This document shows positions 36,921-50,192 of a stretch of 64,000 bases of DNA, piece by piece (the stretch's first letter is position 1; each line of letters begins with the position of its first letter). The notes under the pieces are model-generated. The model had not been told where the DNA came from, did no database searches, and was given only the letters and a program-made list of their open reading frames with translations. The stretch covers positions 62,001-126,000 of the forward strand of contig JASFXZ010000096.1 in assembly GCA_032209605.1 (NCBI GenBank). The letters run 5' to 3'. Origin of the DNA: Mactromeris polynyma. Its lineage: Eukaryota > Mollusca > Bivalvia > Venerida > Mactridae. Made by a program: the position numbers and the translations under genes.

Positions 36921-39900
36921 TGAGAATGACAATCTATGATCTATTGGTTAAGGTAAAGGTGATGATTGATTTGAAATACATACAGATAATTTAAAGCTCA
37001 AAATTCTTGACATAACAACTCAAACAAAGTAAAAGATTTTCTCAAGCAGTAAATTCATAAAACATTCAGTGCCATATCTGATAATTTTTTACATTGCATG
37101 TCTACATCTATTGTAATACAATCATCCCTTGTATTTAGTTTTTTGTCATTTCTTGAATGTTTTAACAACATGCCACATATTTGTCTGTCATTCTTATCAT
37201 AATAGTTTGGCAAAAGTCAACATATTATTAATTTTGGAATGTACAGGTTATTCTGATGAAGATATTCACTGTGATACTTTGCGGTAAAACATCACATGAC
37301 TTACATTCCATAGAAATCTAGGTGTCATTTAACAATGTGTTGCAAATACATTTACATTGATTTATCCAATGTCTATCTGAACTCCATTGACAAAGTAATC
37401 TTGGATCAAATTTCAAGACAATTTCTGCTTGTATCTATTCAATTATTACTGTACTAAGATTCTCTAACATTGAACTTATCAGCTTCATTGTGTCGAAAAA
37501 TACTTTGATTATGTGTTTGCTTTGTATTTGGTCTTTGGTAACTCTATTTGTAGCGTTGGAATGTTATAGCACTCAGTACTCAAGTCTTCCTTCTCAATCT
37601 CAATGTGAACTGACTTTAAAAAACATCAAAGTGAAATTAATAATGAGTCAATGACTTTTAGAAATATACTTGCCATTCTTGAACCAGCATATAGTTCACA
37701 TTTAAAGATTTTTCCATTAGGCCAACATTAAAAAATGAAAATTTGTCTGACAGACTCTCCAAATATTTTGGATCACACAATTAAATCAAATTGCCTGAGC
37801 ATACCTTCCAAAAATAAAAAATAAAAATAGAGCTACCCCACCCACCTGTGACATTGAGGATAATGTTACAAAAAACAAACACTTTTATAAGGATCGCCTA
37901 ATGGTGATTTGTACTACAAGTATGCTGGATATGAATTATTACTCGGATGTTAAGACTGTAATCAAAGTTGAATGTCATAATCATCTTTCCTGCAAATAAT
38001 AAAAAAATATCTTAAACAGATTTTAGAAAATTTTCACCTGAATTTTAACTTAAATTCATGTATAAAAGTTAAAACTATTCTATGATTATGATTAAAGTTT
38101 TGAAATATCAAACTTACCAAATATAATCAAACTACAGTGTACTGAAATCAGTGTTTGTGTGATATTTGTGGAACTGTACTTGGCACAAGTTCACTAATTA
38201 CATTTTGCTGATTTACAATATTCAACAAAATCACTTTTGTCTCAAATTTGTCACTGTAAAATCTGTACTTGGTGACTTGGTTTGGCATTTGCATTTGTTT
38301 CGGTCAAATTATTCAACTATGCTTTATACTGTAACTATAGAAAAGGCTGATTCACTGACTTACCAAAAAGTGTTAGAATACTGTGAAATTATTTTTATCG
38401 AATGGGACTACTTTTTATGGCTTGGACTTTGGAACTACTTTCACTCACATTCCTGTCATGTTGTCCAGGAAATGTACCTTATTAACGCCTTGTATCAGAA
38501 TCAAGATGCTACAAATATCCCATAAGAGATTCAATTTGTACAAAGTGATGTCTTGCATGCAAAGAAATCATTAATGCAACATTATTACACAAGTCAAGAG
38601 ATGTATTAGAAACTGAGAGTGAATGATTGGTTTGGAATGGCTCCTAATGTGAGGAGCATAATGACATTATGTTTGTACATTTCCTGTGCTATTAATTTTC
38701 ACTTTATATTTTCTGAAGTTGTATTTTACCGGAATGTTTCCTGTGTGAAGTGTTAAATATGGGTTTTATGTTTGTTTAATTATTACTGTCAGGGATGTAG
38801 CTTGCCGAAAAATGAATGCACTTGAAAGTAATGCCTGAGGCCAGTAGATTTATATGTCTCTATCACACCTGCAACACACAGTCCCTGATCACATTCATAA
38901 ATTATTAAGTTTGAAAGCAGAAGTGAAAGTCTACATAATTTTTTTTTTATTTGTGTCATGTTTTTGCAATGTAGGTACGAATTATTTTAATTTTTGACAG
39001 ATTTGTACGTCTGAATATTTCTGAATGAGTGTTCAGTGAATGTTGATTTCCATTTTCTATTCTTTCTCACTGTGTAGGAGTTGCTACGCCTCTTGCTGCG
39101 TCTGCCTCACTTCCTGTGCTAGAAGTTATATCATTTATTGTTCCAAGTGAAAATTGATGCTACAATTTTACAAACTGGCAAATGGCAAAAATATATGTTG
39201 ATTATAATGTACACAGGCAAGCGCTTTTTAAACTGTGGCTTCAGTATAATCCATGCTTTAATAAAGGTATCCTCTGTATTTCACAACTTCATTTTTACTG
39301 ATGAATTTTACAGCCATATAAGAAAATTAGCCCCAAATAATTTCATACTACTAAAGTGACATATCAGTTTAGATCCTTTCAGAAAGTGTCTTCTTTGACA
39401 AGCGGTCACCTCCAATTGTGTGAAGGAGTCACACATTTAAAATTTCATGTTTTTGTTTAAATACAGTTAAGTTGTCACTTGATAGATTGAAAGTAGCTAT
39501 GATGATGATACATATGAGACTTAATAACAATAAGAGGGAATGTACGACCAGGGCTTGCCTACAATCAGGACTCCTTGACTATCAGGCTCACAGCCTAATT
39601 GTTTGCTACGGTTGATAATCTGTATTTAGCTATCTTAAATGGCTTACTGCTTTTGATGGCAAAATAATCAAGAGAAGAAGATTGGAACCAATTTCTGAAA
39701 ACTAACAAAACAATTATTCTTCTATTTTCATAAACATATATTTGTTCTGATTATTGAAACACAATATTCCTATTTTGTTAAACCTGCATTCACGTTTTCA
39801 TTAAAATAAGTTTTTCTCTCAGATATCATGATGATTTTTTTTTGATATTCTAACTAGTTTTTCTTCTTCCCTTACTTTATCTCCTCTGAAGAATCATTGT

Positions 39901-40460
39901 TTTGTAGTTATAATACTAAATAGTGACTATATACACACGAGGGGCAGAGTGCTGGTTAAAAGCTTTAACGAACATGCTGTGTGTACTTGGAACTCTAGGG
40001 TGGAAAGCAGTGCCTTGAAGATCATGATGTCAGGTCAGATCTGGTTCTACAGTCATGCTGTCACAGAAAAGGGTCTGCTTTATATGTGTTTTACTTAAAA
40101 TGAAATGAGTTATACAATGTATGTCTTGAATAGATATTTTCATGTTTCATTGTGTTTTTTGTGGGTGGCTGTGCACTTTGTATGTGGCATTTCCTTCTCG
40201 ACTTCTTTGAACAGTGATGCTGCAGAGTGTCCAAACCAATGGTGCTTATCATCCGTGATACATTGGTTGTAAATTCATTAGTCCCCAGTGATTCAACTGC
40301 AGAACACGTGCTTGATGTTGTTGTATGTGGTTCTTGTTGTATGAGTCTCAATCAGAGCTTCACTTAGATGATTTAACAGTTGGGTCTTGCAGGTCTTCTC
40401 CGATAGCTGAAGGTGAGTTAGTTTGTGCATCTTCAGTGTTCTTGATATTTCTCCCTTATG
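36921..40460. other. AT-rich non-coding stretch
   Basis: No supported gene. The 119-codon plus frame at 38166-38525 has chance-like composition. At 39078-39122 an acceptor-like tcactgtgtag precedes a short GC-richer frame (ELLRLLLRLPHFLC, then stop), which is too short to judge. Confidence 0.45.
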
Positions 40461-40616
40461 GTCGACCAGGCCATTCCTGTTCCATTACGTATATACACTT
40501 GTGCCTCCTCAAATGCCTTATGTTTTATGGACTGTTGTTTTTCTTGGAAGTCTTAGTGGAGAAGCATTGTCATATATATGTTGCGTTCCCTATAGCAACT
40601 TATTGTCTCTCTTTTA
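40461..40616 (-). repeat. Dispersed repeat, copy 1 (pairs with 61574-61736)
   Basis: It shares with 61574-61736 the blocks ccaggccattcc, gccttatgttttatgg / gccttgtgttttatgg, ttgttgtttt and tattctctctctttta-like ends, in the same order and orientation, at about 75-80% identity by eye. On the minus strand the two copies share a reading frame (RHLRRHKCIYV-MEQEWPGR here) that differs from the other copy by an in-frame 9-base indel. I infer a fragment of a dispersed element that may derive from coding sequence. It is listed as minus because of that frame. Confidence 0.6.
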
Positions 40617-42261
40617 ATGTATTCTGTCCTTAGCGAATAGGTGGCAAGTTGAGCAAACTGACCTTGGCATGTCTTGAAGAAGATAGAAAGGTGAGAAACC
40701 AATCCCAACAATAAGCCAATCCCTGGTGAGCGATTCTCAACAGCACATTGGCATACAGTATCTAAATTCCTGATAAACAATACATACATATCTAGGATTA
40801 TCATCACCATCGTAACTTATGATGTTAACACATTTATAAACTGTCCAGGGAAACAGACAAGATGGGTTTTCACTTTCTTATATAATAAGCACCGTTAGAT
40901 AAAACTGTATATAAGTCATATTATGCTAGATAACTGTTCAGGTCTTTGTACTGTGTATAATTGGTTCATATAATTCAATAATGGAAAGCAATATGTAAGG
41001 TTTAAGGTGAGAAAGAGTAGCTGTGTGAGAAGAATATGTGTACACAGCAAGGCCTCCCCACCCAAATCCATAGGACATCAAATAACACAAAGAATTGGAA
41101 AGGGATAAATCAAAGTACTGAAGGTGTATTCACTGCTCTAGACAGTTGCTGAATCTTTGGAATGAACCAACATGACTTGTATATCTATTTTAATTATACC
41201 ATACTTAGTTTCACCAGTCACCATCACCACTAGGACAATAGATATATTTTATACAAGTATAAAATGTTTTATTGCAGAAAGGGCCGAGTGGTGTTCAAGT
41301 CTATATGAATGTTTAGGTACTCTTCATTCATTTGACTAGCCGCTGTGATTTTTGTAATCCATAGTCGACTAGTTGACATGATCGTTCTTATAAATATTTA
41401 TAAATAGCGCTGGGAACAAAAAGAGAGCATAGCCAAGAGTGCGGGCGATTTACTTGTATTTTAACACTAACAGCAATGTTGTGTTTGTTAGTCCTAATTA
41501 ACGCTTAATTTATACATATACAAACACTTTTTTGTTGAAGTTTTTGACTCAGATATTGGAACTATTTGTCTTTGATTTAACATGAAAATGAACAAGGGTT
41601 TTAATCGAAATGAGTAAGTATATGCAAATTTAATTAGAAACTTTGATAAAGTTGAACTTTTCAATTTGCAAGGTTTTGGATGAATATGAGACCCAGTATC
41701 TGAACTATGCTAACGCACTGAATACAAAACCACTGATGAAACTTGAAAATATTTTTCTGTTGCGTTGTTAGATTTTATTTAAACTTGAAAAAATCTGTAA
41801 TGAAAATTGTAATTGAATTTTGTTCATTCTACAATGCCTCTCTGATCCTGTTGTCTCAATTCTTCTCTTGAATAACATTTTCTGCTCGTGAGAAAAATGC
41901 ATCCATCATTAACTATGGACGTTAAACAATACAAAAACGCAGTCTAGGATTGATAAGACATGTCAGAAGTTTTTTCTATCTTAAGAGACTAGTCTGTTTT
42001 TGTAGTTTAAAATGTATTAACCTGGCATTATAGAAGTTATGAAAATAGAAAGCGGAAACACTTGTAATGAGTCGCAGGCTAATCGGAACTGACGAGTGAA
42101 ATGCATGCTTGTTCAGATAGAATGTCAGTGACAGTTTTTTTCCAATTCATTTACCTACATGAATGTGTGTGGAAATAGTTTTTACACCAACTTCTGTAAT
42201 TCTTCTATTATGTATCCAATCAAAAACAGTGAGTGAATTATCTAGTTGAATAGACCATTTT
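40617..42261. other. AT-rich non-coding stretch
   Basis: No gene recognised. A perfect 16-bp palindrome, ttataaatatttataa, lies at 41388-41403. Confidence 0.5.
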
Positions 42262-42556
42262 TTATGCCCCTGAAGGTTGGCATATTAAAATTGTAAAATC
42301 TGTCCATCTGTCCGTCCATTCGTCCTGATTTCTTTGTGCCCGGGCTGTAACTTTGTCATGTACTGAGGGATTATAAAATAACTTGGCACATGAGTTTGGC
42401 ACATAAAGGTGACATGTCGCGTGCAAGACCCAGAGCCCTACCTCAAAGATCAAGCTATATTTAATCATCAGTTCTGTCACTTAATTATTGATCTTTCCAT
42501 CATTCTTCGAATTCCACTTCGGGGGCATTTGTCACTTACAGTGACAGCTCTTGTTT
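42262..42556 (+). mobile_element. Mollusc-type non-autonomous repeat with inverted ends
   Basis: It opens tatgcccctgaaggttggca and closes cttcgggggcatttg, then a gtcacttacagtgac hairpin and agctcttgttt. The ends are inverted (atgccccYgaag). The interior has gtccgtccattcgtcc, gtaactttgtcatgtactga, aataacttggcaca and gtcgcgtgcaagaccca, which is the standard order of a family very common in bivalves (from memory). It is the best-preserved copy of this family in the window. Confidence 0.7.
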
Positions 42557-43589
42557 CACATGCCATAACCATTCTTTTTAATATAATGACATTACAAAAA
42601 ACAACTTATGATTTAAATGGCACTATACTTTTACTTAGGCATTGAATTTGTAGGATCATAATTTGTTCAAGGGTTCCGCGCAGAACTCTTTTTAACTGCC
42701 TCTTTGTCAAAACTAACGGACAATAGTATCACTCCAAATCCCAGATATATGCTTGCCTTTGAATTGAATTACCGTTTTTACATTGCACCTCACCGTTCAC
42801 CACTACTGTCCCATGTGACATCATTTTAAAGTTAATCGGCTGTCTAGCCATCCAAGCAAAACCTTACTTCATATTAAATGTCAGAATCTATGATTTATTT
42901 TGTAAGGCTTTCAACAAATCAAGCAGACTTCAGTATGATGAATAGCTATGGAATTGGCTAAATACGTTTCACACATGGCTTTGAATGGAGCTAACAGCCA
43001 CAATAGCCGAAAATCAATTTGCTGCTGAAATTTTACCTGCATTGCCGGGTAGGAGCTAATTAATTTGAATGAAAGAAAATTATGGTGTAAAACTGAAAAA
43101 CAGAATATATAGCAATTATGAAAGCATTCAGTACTTAGGTTGGGTGTATACTATGATGACTATGTTCTTGTTGAAAGATGTTTGGGTTTTTTATACATGC
43201 CTGTAGAATAACAACATTGGGAATGCTTTGATCTCGGAACTTGAATCTGTAAAATATTTATATATTGTTTATTTTGGACTTTTTGTTTTGTCGTTATGTG
43301 CATTTTCTTTGCACTTGTCATTATTGTTTGTTGTATCACTGGGAACGTAATCATTCGAACTTATGGGATAGTGAACATGCACTCCGGTAATTTATTGCCA
43401 CCTATGTTGAGTTGCCATCACCAGAATCCATGTGTTGTGCTTTATTACAATATTTTCAGATTTTATGTAGTCATACCCAGCTTATTTATTTTTAACTTAT
43501 TTGTATGAAACAAATTATTACAACTTCTGAGTTATTAACTAGTACTGTGGTCTAACTCATGGATTTTGAAGGTTGCGAATCAACTTTGT
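42557..43589. other. AT-rich non-coding stretch
   Basis: Nothing recognised beyond chance frames. Confidence 0.5.
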
Positions 43590-43670
43590 CCAGTCCAGGA
43601 TTTGAACCTAGGACCTTCAAATCAGGAGTTGGATGCTCAGTAACTCATCGACCACCTTGCCTCTCTACCC
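43590..43670 (-). mobile_element. tRNA-derived SINE head (minus strand)
   Basis: Read on the minus strand, an A-box-like tggtcgatgag (43644-43654 on plus) is followed by a strong B box ggttcaaatcc (43598-43608 on plus), with the spacing of a serine or leucine tRNA-like head. The surrounding sequence (tgggtagagaggcaagg before it) resembles bivalve SINE heads. It is not an intact tRNA: the stems do not pair. Confidence 0.6.
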
Positions 43671-44749
43671 AGTATATCCTATGTGGCTTCATTGTTACTA
43701 GTTGAATAGAAATAGAAATAAGAAAAAATAGATTTTTGTTAAATATTAAAGTTTGGTGATCGAGAAATGTATAACTATTGCTGCAAAAGTCTTTATTTTC
43801 ACGGGCATTTTAATTCACAAATATCTGGTGGTGTTTTTTCCTTGAGTTTTATTTTCGCGAGTTCCTTCCCGAGATGTTCAGACATAGTGATGAACACATA
43901 TTTTAGCAAAAATTTGGATTCGCAAAGTTTTCAACATATTAATGCAAAAATAAAAACCTTGCAAAAAAAGGACTTTTATAGTATTTATAATGATATAAAT
44001 GGAAGCTCAATATTTAAAATATTTAAGCTAGAATTCACTCACTCAGCAGATAGGAGGTTCCATTATCATACTTACTGTACTGCTGCATTATGTTCTAAAT
44101 TTCTTACTTGATTTTTCTCACAAATAGCCCCGAGTCTTATTTAATATCAAACATTGCTGCCTTGAAGTGAGATCAATATAAGACTGTATCAACCTTGAAA
44201 GTGATATCAATCGCAGTCTAGTCACTGTCATCAATATCCATTTTCCCAATTTGATATATCTTCATACGGACCTCACTATCAGGTACTAGTAATAATTGTA
44301 TGAAAATATTTTCGGCAAATATAACAACAATGCATATGATATAGAAAAACATAACCTCAGTTATTTGTATAATGTTAAATGATTATTCTCATGAATGCTT
44401 TATCATAGACAGATAATTATGTACCTTAATTAGGTGTCTCAGTATATTCATTATCAAATTGGTGTAAATTGCCTGTATCACATCTTGTTGCATCTATACT
44501 ATCATTGGATTATTATCATATTAATGTAATAATTATCTTGTAAATGAATAATTGCCTCAATTGAGATTCTTGCTTATCAGTAATGAAACAATATCTCTAT
44601 CAAGATAATCAGTACAACTGCTGTAAATCTGTCTGCAAAATGTGTATGCAAGATAGATCTGTTGTTGTGATCTAACACTAATTTATTAATCTGAGTGGAA
44701 CTGTTTGACAACATTCACTTGAATTTCTAATTAAGAATATAGAACACCA
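43671..44749. other. AT-rich non-coding stretch
   Basis: A 114-codon plus frame (43767-44111) overlaps the ttattttcacggg / attttcgcgag type of repeat that is common in invertebrate genomes, so I do not call it a gene. Nothing else is recognised. Confidence 0.45.
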
Positions 44750-45335
44750 CATTGTGCCCAAGGGGGAGCATACTTATAGTCCCCGCTTCGTCCGTTTAAT
44801 TTTTCTTGTGCCGGACTACTTCTCAGAAACTATCGACAGGAATTCAACAAAACTTTATGGGAAGCTTCACTACCTTGAGGAGATGCGCATATTACACACT
44901 GTTTCGGTTGGACTATATTTCCACAGAGTTATGGCCCTTTGACTAAGCAGCATATAGTATATATGGTACCATTCTTGTCCGGACTACTTCTCAGAAACTA
45001 TCGACAGGAATTCAACAAAACTTTATGGGAAGCTTCACTACCTTGAGGAGATGCGCATATTAACACACTGTTTCGGTTGGACTATTTTTTCACAGAGTTA
45101 TGGCCCTTTGACTATGCAGCATATAGTATATATGGTACCATTCTTGTCCGGACTACTTCTCAGAAATTACTGACAGGAATTCAACAAAACTTTTATGGGA
45201 AGCTACACTACTTAGAGGAGATGCGCATATTATCACACAGATTCTGTCAGACTATTGTTTGCGGAGTTATGGCTCTTTTATGCAACAAATAGTATATATG
45301 GTACCATTCTTGTCTGGACTTCTTCTCAGAAATTG
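44750..45335 (+). repeat. Mollusc-type repeat with three 168-bp subrepeats
   Basis: A head (aagggggagcatacttatag, then ccccgcttcgtccg) is followed by three tandem copies starting ccggactacttctcag at 44811, 44979 and 45148 and a partial fourth at 45314. Each copy contains gacaggaattcaacaaaac, gaggagatgcgcatatta and agttatggccct. Copies 1 and 2 are nearly identical and copy 3 is more diverged. Short plus-strand frames in it are by-products. The general layout matches repeats known from bivalve genomes. Confidence 0.8.
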
Positions 45336-46193
45336 TTGTTGTTTTTTAAACTTATGATAAAAACTATTCAACAAAAAATCAATGTTGAAATGTTATCATA
45401 TTTAATGTAGCATTTCCTTTTGAGCTTATCTTGAAAATGGGCAACGTTCTCGTTGTGGTGCTGGACGTCACGCATGCATTTAGTCAAATCATCCTAACTA
45501 TCTAAATGTACGGGGATCATTATCCCTCATCATGTACTCACCAATTCATCCAATCAGTGTGGTGAGGTTTTGTAGTTTGGTGGTTACAGTCTCCTCACTA
45601 ATCCTACTTCCTAGAGTCTTGTTCGGCGTTATAATCATACTACTGGAGCATCCATCGGTTCCACCGATATCCTTGTTATACTTCAACATGCACACTGTCA
45701 GGGGACTGTTAGCTTCAATCACAGAAGCAAATGGGTTTCAGGGACGTTCTAGCCACCATATAAAGAGATTACAATGTTTGCGTTATTTTCTGAAACACAA
45801 GTCATTTGCTTCAGTGTGGCTACTAGCCAGACATTTTGTAATATTTGTTTTATTAATTTGACCATAAAAAAGACATTCAACTCCTTGATGGTTGATTGCA
45901 ATGACATTATAAGTTATAGAAATCTGTGATGGCTGCAGCTTGGAGTTTTTCTATATTTTGTATTAGCTTTGTTTCTTATTTAGGTTTGATTTTTTGTGGA
46001 AATGTAGCAGATACACTTCTTCAACCATTCAAGATCATACCAGTCAAACAGGATATCTGAACAAAATTATATAAATGATGCAACTTGAAAATCCATGGAT
46101 ATTATTGTAATTGGTCACTAAGGCATATATACAATGTACTGGTTTCCATGATATAACCTGTATTAGTGATGGCAATTATGACATCAAATTATA
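45336..46193. other. Non-coding stretch
   Basis: A 109-codon plus frame at 45532-45861 has a signal-like hydrophobic beginning but no recognised motif and no supporting context. I treat it as chance. Confidence 0.45.
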
Positions 46194-46864
46194 TTTAGCT
46201 CGCCTGAACACAAAGGGCTCAAGATGAGCTATTGGGATCGCCCTGTCCATCGTCCGTCATCCATTGTCAACAATTAAGATTGCTAATACTCTAGAGGTAA
46301 CATCTTACCTGATCTGCATGAAACTTGGTCAGAATGTTTGTCTCAATAAATTCTAGGCCAAGTGCAAAACTGGATCATCTGGGGTCAAAAACTCTGTTAC
46401 TAGGTCCAATTACAGTTAAACCTTGATAACACTATAGAGGTCACATTTTTTACTTGATTTCAATTAGACATTGTCAGAACTTTTGCCTTAATAAAATCTA
46501 GGTCATGTTCGAAACTGGGTCATCTGGGGTCAAACTCTATGTCACTAGGTCTAATTATAGTAAAACCTTGTTAACACTCCAGAGGTCACAGTTTGCCTTG
46601 ATTTATATGGGACAGGGTCAAAATGCCTTAATAAAATCTAGGTCAAGATTGAAACTGGGTCATCTGAGGTCAAAAACTAGGTCACAGTATTAAATGATGG
46701 AAAATCCTGATGGATTCTCGGGAGGCTGCATTTTCTACAGGAACTAGATAAAACTTGCACAGAATATTTGACTTAGTAAAATGCAAATCCAGTGTTGTAC
46801 TGGGTCAAGTTGGGTTAAAAAGTACTCAGTTGAGTGATATAGGGACAATATGGCCCTCTTGTTT
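46194..46864 (+). mobile_element. Mollusc-type repeat with hairpin head and three subrepeats
   Basis: It opens with the imperfect hairpin agctcgcctga / tcaagatgagct and gatcgccctgtccatcgtcc, and it ends gggacaatatggccctcttg. Between them lie three copies of 136-145 bases (46271, 46407, about 46552 to 46687). Each carries ctagaggt-like, aataaa(t/a)tctaggtca-like and actggGtcatctggggtcaa blocks. This is a well-known bivalve repeat layout (from memory), non-coding and non-autonomous. The third subrepeat is followed by a diverged tail. Confidence 0.75.
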
Positions 46865-48339
46865 AATCTCCCATTGAAATGTTTATGTCACAAACTAAGC
46901 GTTTGCTCAGCAGTGCCTTTGGTGGCAGCTTAATTTTGATTTATAGAATTAATGAACATGAAAATGTTAATTGTATGTACATGTATTTTTTTTTTCCAAT
47001 TAAAAACAGAATATTGTTTAAAGACTTCATGCACATTTGAGTAAAGTGTTTCTGGTGCAACATCATACTTTTGTATTTTATTCCTAATAAGAGAAGTAGA
47101 TGTCTGATTTTAATATATAAACCTGAAAATGGATTTTTTGGTCACTATTATCATCCCTTTGATGAATAACTGAGTTTCACACATATGGTTAATTCTGACT
47201 TCTTGGAACCCCGCTGAAATAGACAATTGTAGGCACATAATAAATTGTTTCATAATTTGGATTTTCTCAGCAGAAAACTAAGTCTCTCCATCATGTCTAA
47301 AGCTTTGGGCATTTCTGGAAATTGATTTTCTGCTACATTGCATTCACAGAAATGATGTACAAACCAATCAAACCTCAGCTACCTGTTCTTTATGAAGTAT
47401 TAATGAAGTTGGGAGCTTAGATCCATCTTAGTGAGTTTTGCTTTCAGTCATGTAGCTGGTTCATATTATGTACAAACAACTAGTAATTTAGACTCCATTA
47501 TGCACCCTAGGGGCTCTTTTATTCATTTTCAAAGATCCCGTAACAAACAGAAGCTAACTGATTTCTTTTCCTCATCAAAACTTCACAAGATATTGTTTGC
47601 TTTAAAATGGTATTATTGCATGCTTTTGTCACATTTTCATTTTCCAAGTACATTTTCTGTGGTGGGATTGTAACATAATGTCTCTAGTCAAGTGTTCTAG
47701 CCTTGTATTATTCATTATATTGATGAGTTTACCCCCCAAACATGATTGTACTGATTGATTACATGCTCTGTTCACTATATACTTGATCTCACTGCATATA
47801 TCAAATGTCACAAATTCTTCAAGTTCCATTTGTCTCAACCAGGGTTTGTCACAAAACTTTTGAAGTTGTTGCTTTCCTGAAATGGTTGCATGTACAAGGC
47901 TTGTCACATTCAGTTTACTCTTTAGATATACATTTAGTACATGGATGTTGTCATAACAGGTGCATATCAACATATCAAGCAACTTTGATGCATTAGAGCA
48001 TTCAGACAGTTATCAGAGATACATGTACATTGTTTTCCATTTTCATTGTTTAACTTCAGCTTTTGTAGTTGTTTTTGCTTGATTTTTCTCCTGCCCTTCT
48101 TGTAGTTATACATGTATTCAACTCCTCCTGTTTTGTTTTTTTGTTTGTTGGTTCGTTCATTTGTGCATGCGTTCATTTATTCCTTCTTTTGTTCCTTCTT
48201 TGGTTCGTTACGGGCTTTACAGTGTTTCTCAACAGTATTTCAAACCAGTACTAGCCTGCTCTTCTGCAAGCAAATGACACTTTCTCTGAAGGTGGATGAC
48301 AAATGAGTTTGGATGCAATAACTTCAGTCAAATAGTCAC
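46865..48339. other. AT-rich non-coding stretch
   Basis: A 117-codon minus-strand frame at 47629-47982 is moderately protein-like (contains TSLVHATISGKQQLQKFCDK) but shows no family motif or splice context. It is not called as a gene. Confidence 0.4.
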
Positions 48340-48430
48340 TGAACGTACACCTCACCACAGTTTCAAACCCCTGATCTCTAGATTAGCTGTTGAGCACTCT
48401 ACTGACTACTGAGCTAACTAGGCAGACCCA
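48340..48430 (-). mobile_element. tRNA-derived SINE head (minus strand)
   Basis: On the minus strand a perfect A-box match tagctcagtag (48406-48416 on plus) is followed by a B-box-like ggtttgaaact (48359-48369 on plus). The text around it, gttagctcagtagtcagtag then agtgctcaacagc, is clearly tRNA-like, but the stems are not complementary. A SINE head or tRNA pseudogene is the likely identity. Confidence 0.6.
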
Positions 48431-50192
48431 ACCCTTCCTATGCCCCTCAGATGTTTTGGTATTTTAATGTATCCTTGCAGATTTATCATGTTGTTTGAAA
48501 GTCTTAAAACAATGTGTGTGCTACTCTTTGTCATTGAGGCATTACTCAGAAAGAAGTGCAGTGGTGTGAATAAAATGTTTGAGTAACATAATTCCTTTAG
48601 AATCTGACAGTCCACTTTTAGAAATGGTCAAGATGAGATGTAACTGTTACAGTTTCAACTCAAAGAACATAATTATTTATGTTGGTCAGTCTATATGGCA
48701 GTAGCATTAACCCATTCTTTCCTGATATGTAATCAATGTGATAGCACTGTTTCCATCTTATTCCTCTGAACAATCATCACATATTCTGCCAGACTTGAGT
48801 GTGAAGACTGGACTCACATAGTATCAGGTTTACATCAAACAAAGTGTGAACATCTGTCACTATGTTACATTTTCTTTCATTTTTATATACCTAGAATACT
48901 TTCCTTTATTAACAGTGTGTGTCTGACATGGTACAGATTTTAATCAGTGTTTGACAGTCTATCGTACCTATGGACTTGTGAAATATCCGAGTTTTCAGGA
49001 TTCACAGCCAATTCCTTCATTTATGATCATGTTCCTCCCCATACAGTGACATAATGTGATAGATTTCTATCTATAAGTGATATAAAATATTGAACAAAGT
49101 GGTAAGTTTTCTCTTCAGGCAGATATTGACCCTATTTTGAACACAAAAAACATGCAGACTAATTTATGGACATCAGCACATCAGTTACAGACAAGCTTCA
49201 TGTTTGTTTGTTCCAAAAATAAGCTCACTGATTGATTCATCTCAGTCTTTTATTCTCTAAAGCCTGATTGCTGATACAGAGAACCACTTGTAAATTACCA
49301 TAGTAAATAATCCATGAAGCCTTGGTCAACAAACTTGCTACAGATTAGCCATCAATGCAAGCTTTGGAAGGGCTTCAGACTTTCTGAGGGTGTTGGGTAA
49401 TGAAAGAAGAATAAACTGCACTGAAATAACACATTTATGTCTGGTTGGTGGCACATATAGACTGAATGGGCCAATGACATGTTCCAGTTATTAACTTTGT
49501 ATAGAACAACATGACATTTTAGTACAAAGGAAATAAATTAAGTTATAAATTAGAAGGAAATACATGTATATTTCCCATGGTATGATTTCTCTGGTTGGGA
49601 TTTCTCATGTATTTGCATGAGATTTTGTGTACATATAAGTTTTGGCACTGTAAGTCAGTTCTCAGGAACAACCGACAGTAGTATGTTCATTCTTTTAAAA
49701 AAAAAAGAATTTGATGCAGTTGTGATTGTGAACTTATTTGCACAATTATTAAGACTGATATGTATTACTTCCATATTCATTTAAGTTTTAAATGTATGTA
49801 GGTATCAACTGTGTATCCATATTTGATAATTGTCTTTTTATCATCTTAATTGTACTTGATACTTTTTGATTATTGATCTGCTGAAAGAATTAGTGAATTT
49901 GTTTGATGTCATTTACATCCTATTGGGAGTTTAGTTATAACGGAAGTTCTGGTAGATATCCTTGAATTCATCAGAACAAGTACCAATTTTAAAAGTATAA
50001 CAGCTTGTGAAAACTTGTGTAACATTCACTGACTGTCAAAAATATATAGTAATCAAATGTCCAAGCCCCAAAGTATCAGTGAATTTGGTTAGTTAGTTTT
50101 GTGTAGCTTGAATCTGCCTTTGAATATGTATGTGTAGCTCCTTAAATCAGAATTCACTTATTTTTGTTCTCTTTATGCATTACAGCCATGTA
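48431..50192. other. AT-rich non-coding stretch
   Basis: No gene recognised. The last 60 bases belong to a frame that runs on into the 27-bp array but have no independent coding evidence. Confidence 0.5.

Noticed and set aside
38166..38525. 119-codon plus-strand frame
   Set aside because: Composition rich in Leu, Tyr, Phe, His and Ile as expected by chance at this base composition, with no motif or splice context.
43767..44111. 114-codon plus-strand frame
   Set aside because: Overlaps ttattttcacggg / attttcgcgag text typical of dispersed repeats; peptide has chance-like composition.
45532..45861. 109-codon plus-strand frame with hydrophobic start
   Set aside because: No cleavage-site context, no family motif and no neighbouring exon signals.
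47629..47982. 117-codon minus-strand frame
   Set aside because: Somewhat protein-like but without motif, splice signals or support on either side; kept only as a remark in the surrounding stretch.
48340..48430. Functional tRNA genes here and at the other A/B-box sites (17.1, 35.7, 43.6, 58.2 kb)
   Set aside because: A and B boxes are present, but acceptor and anticodon stems do not pair, and sequence continues as SINE body or decays.
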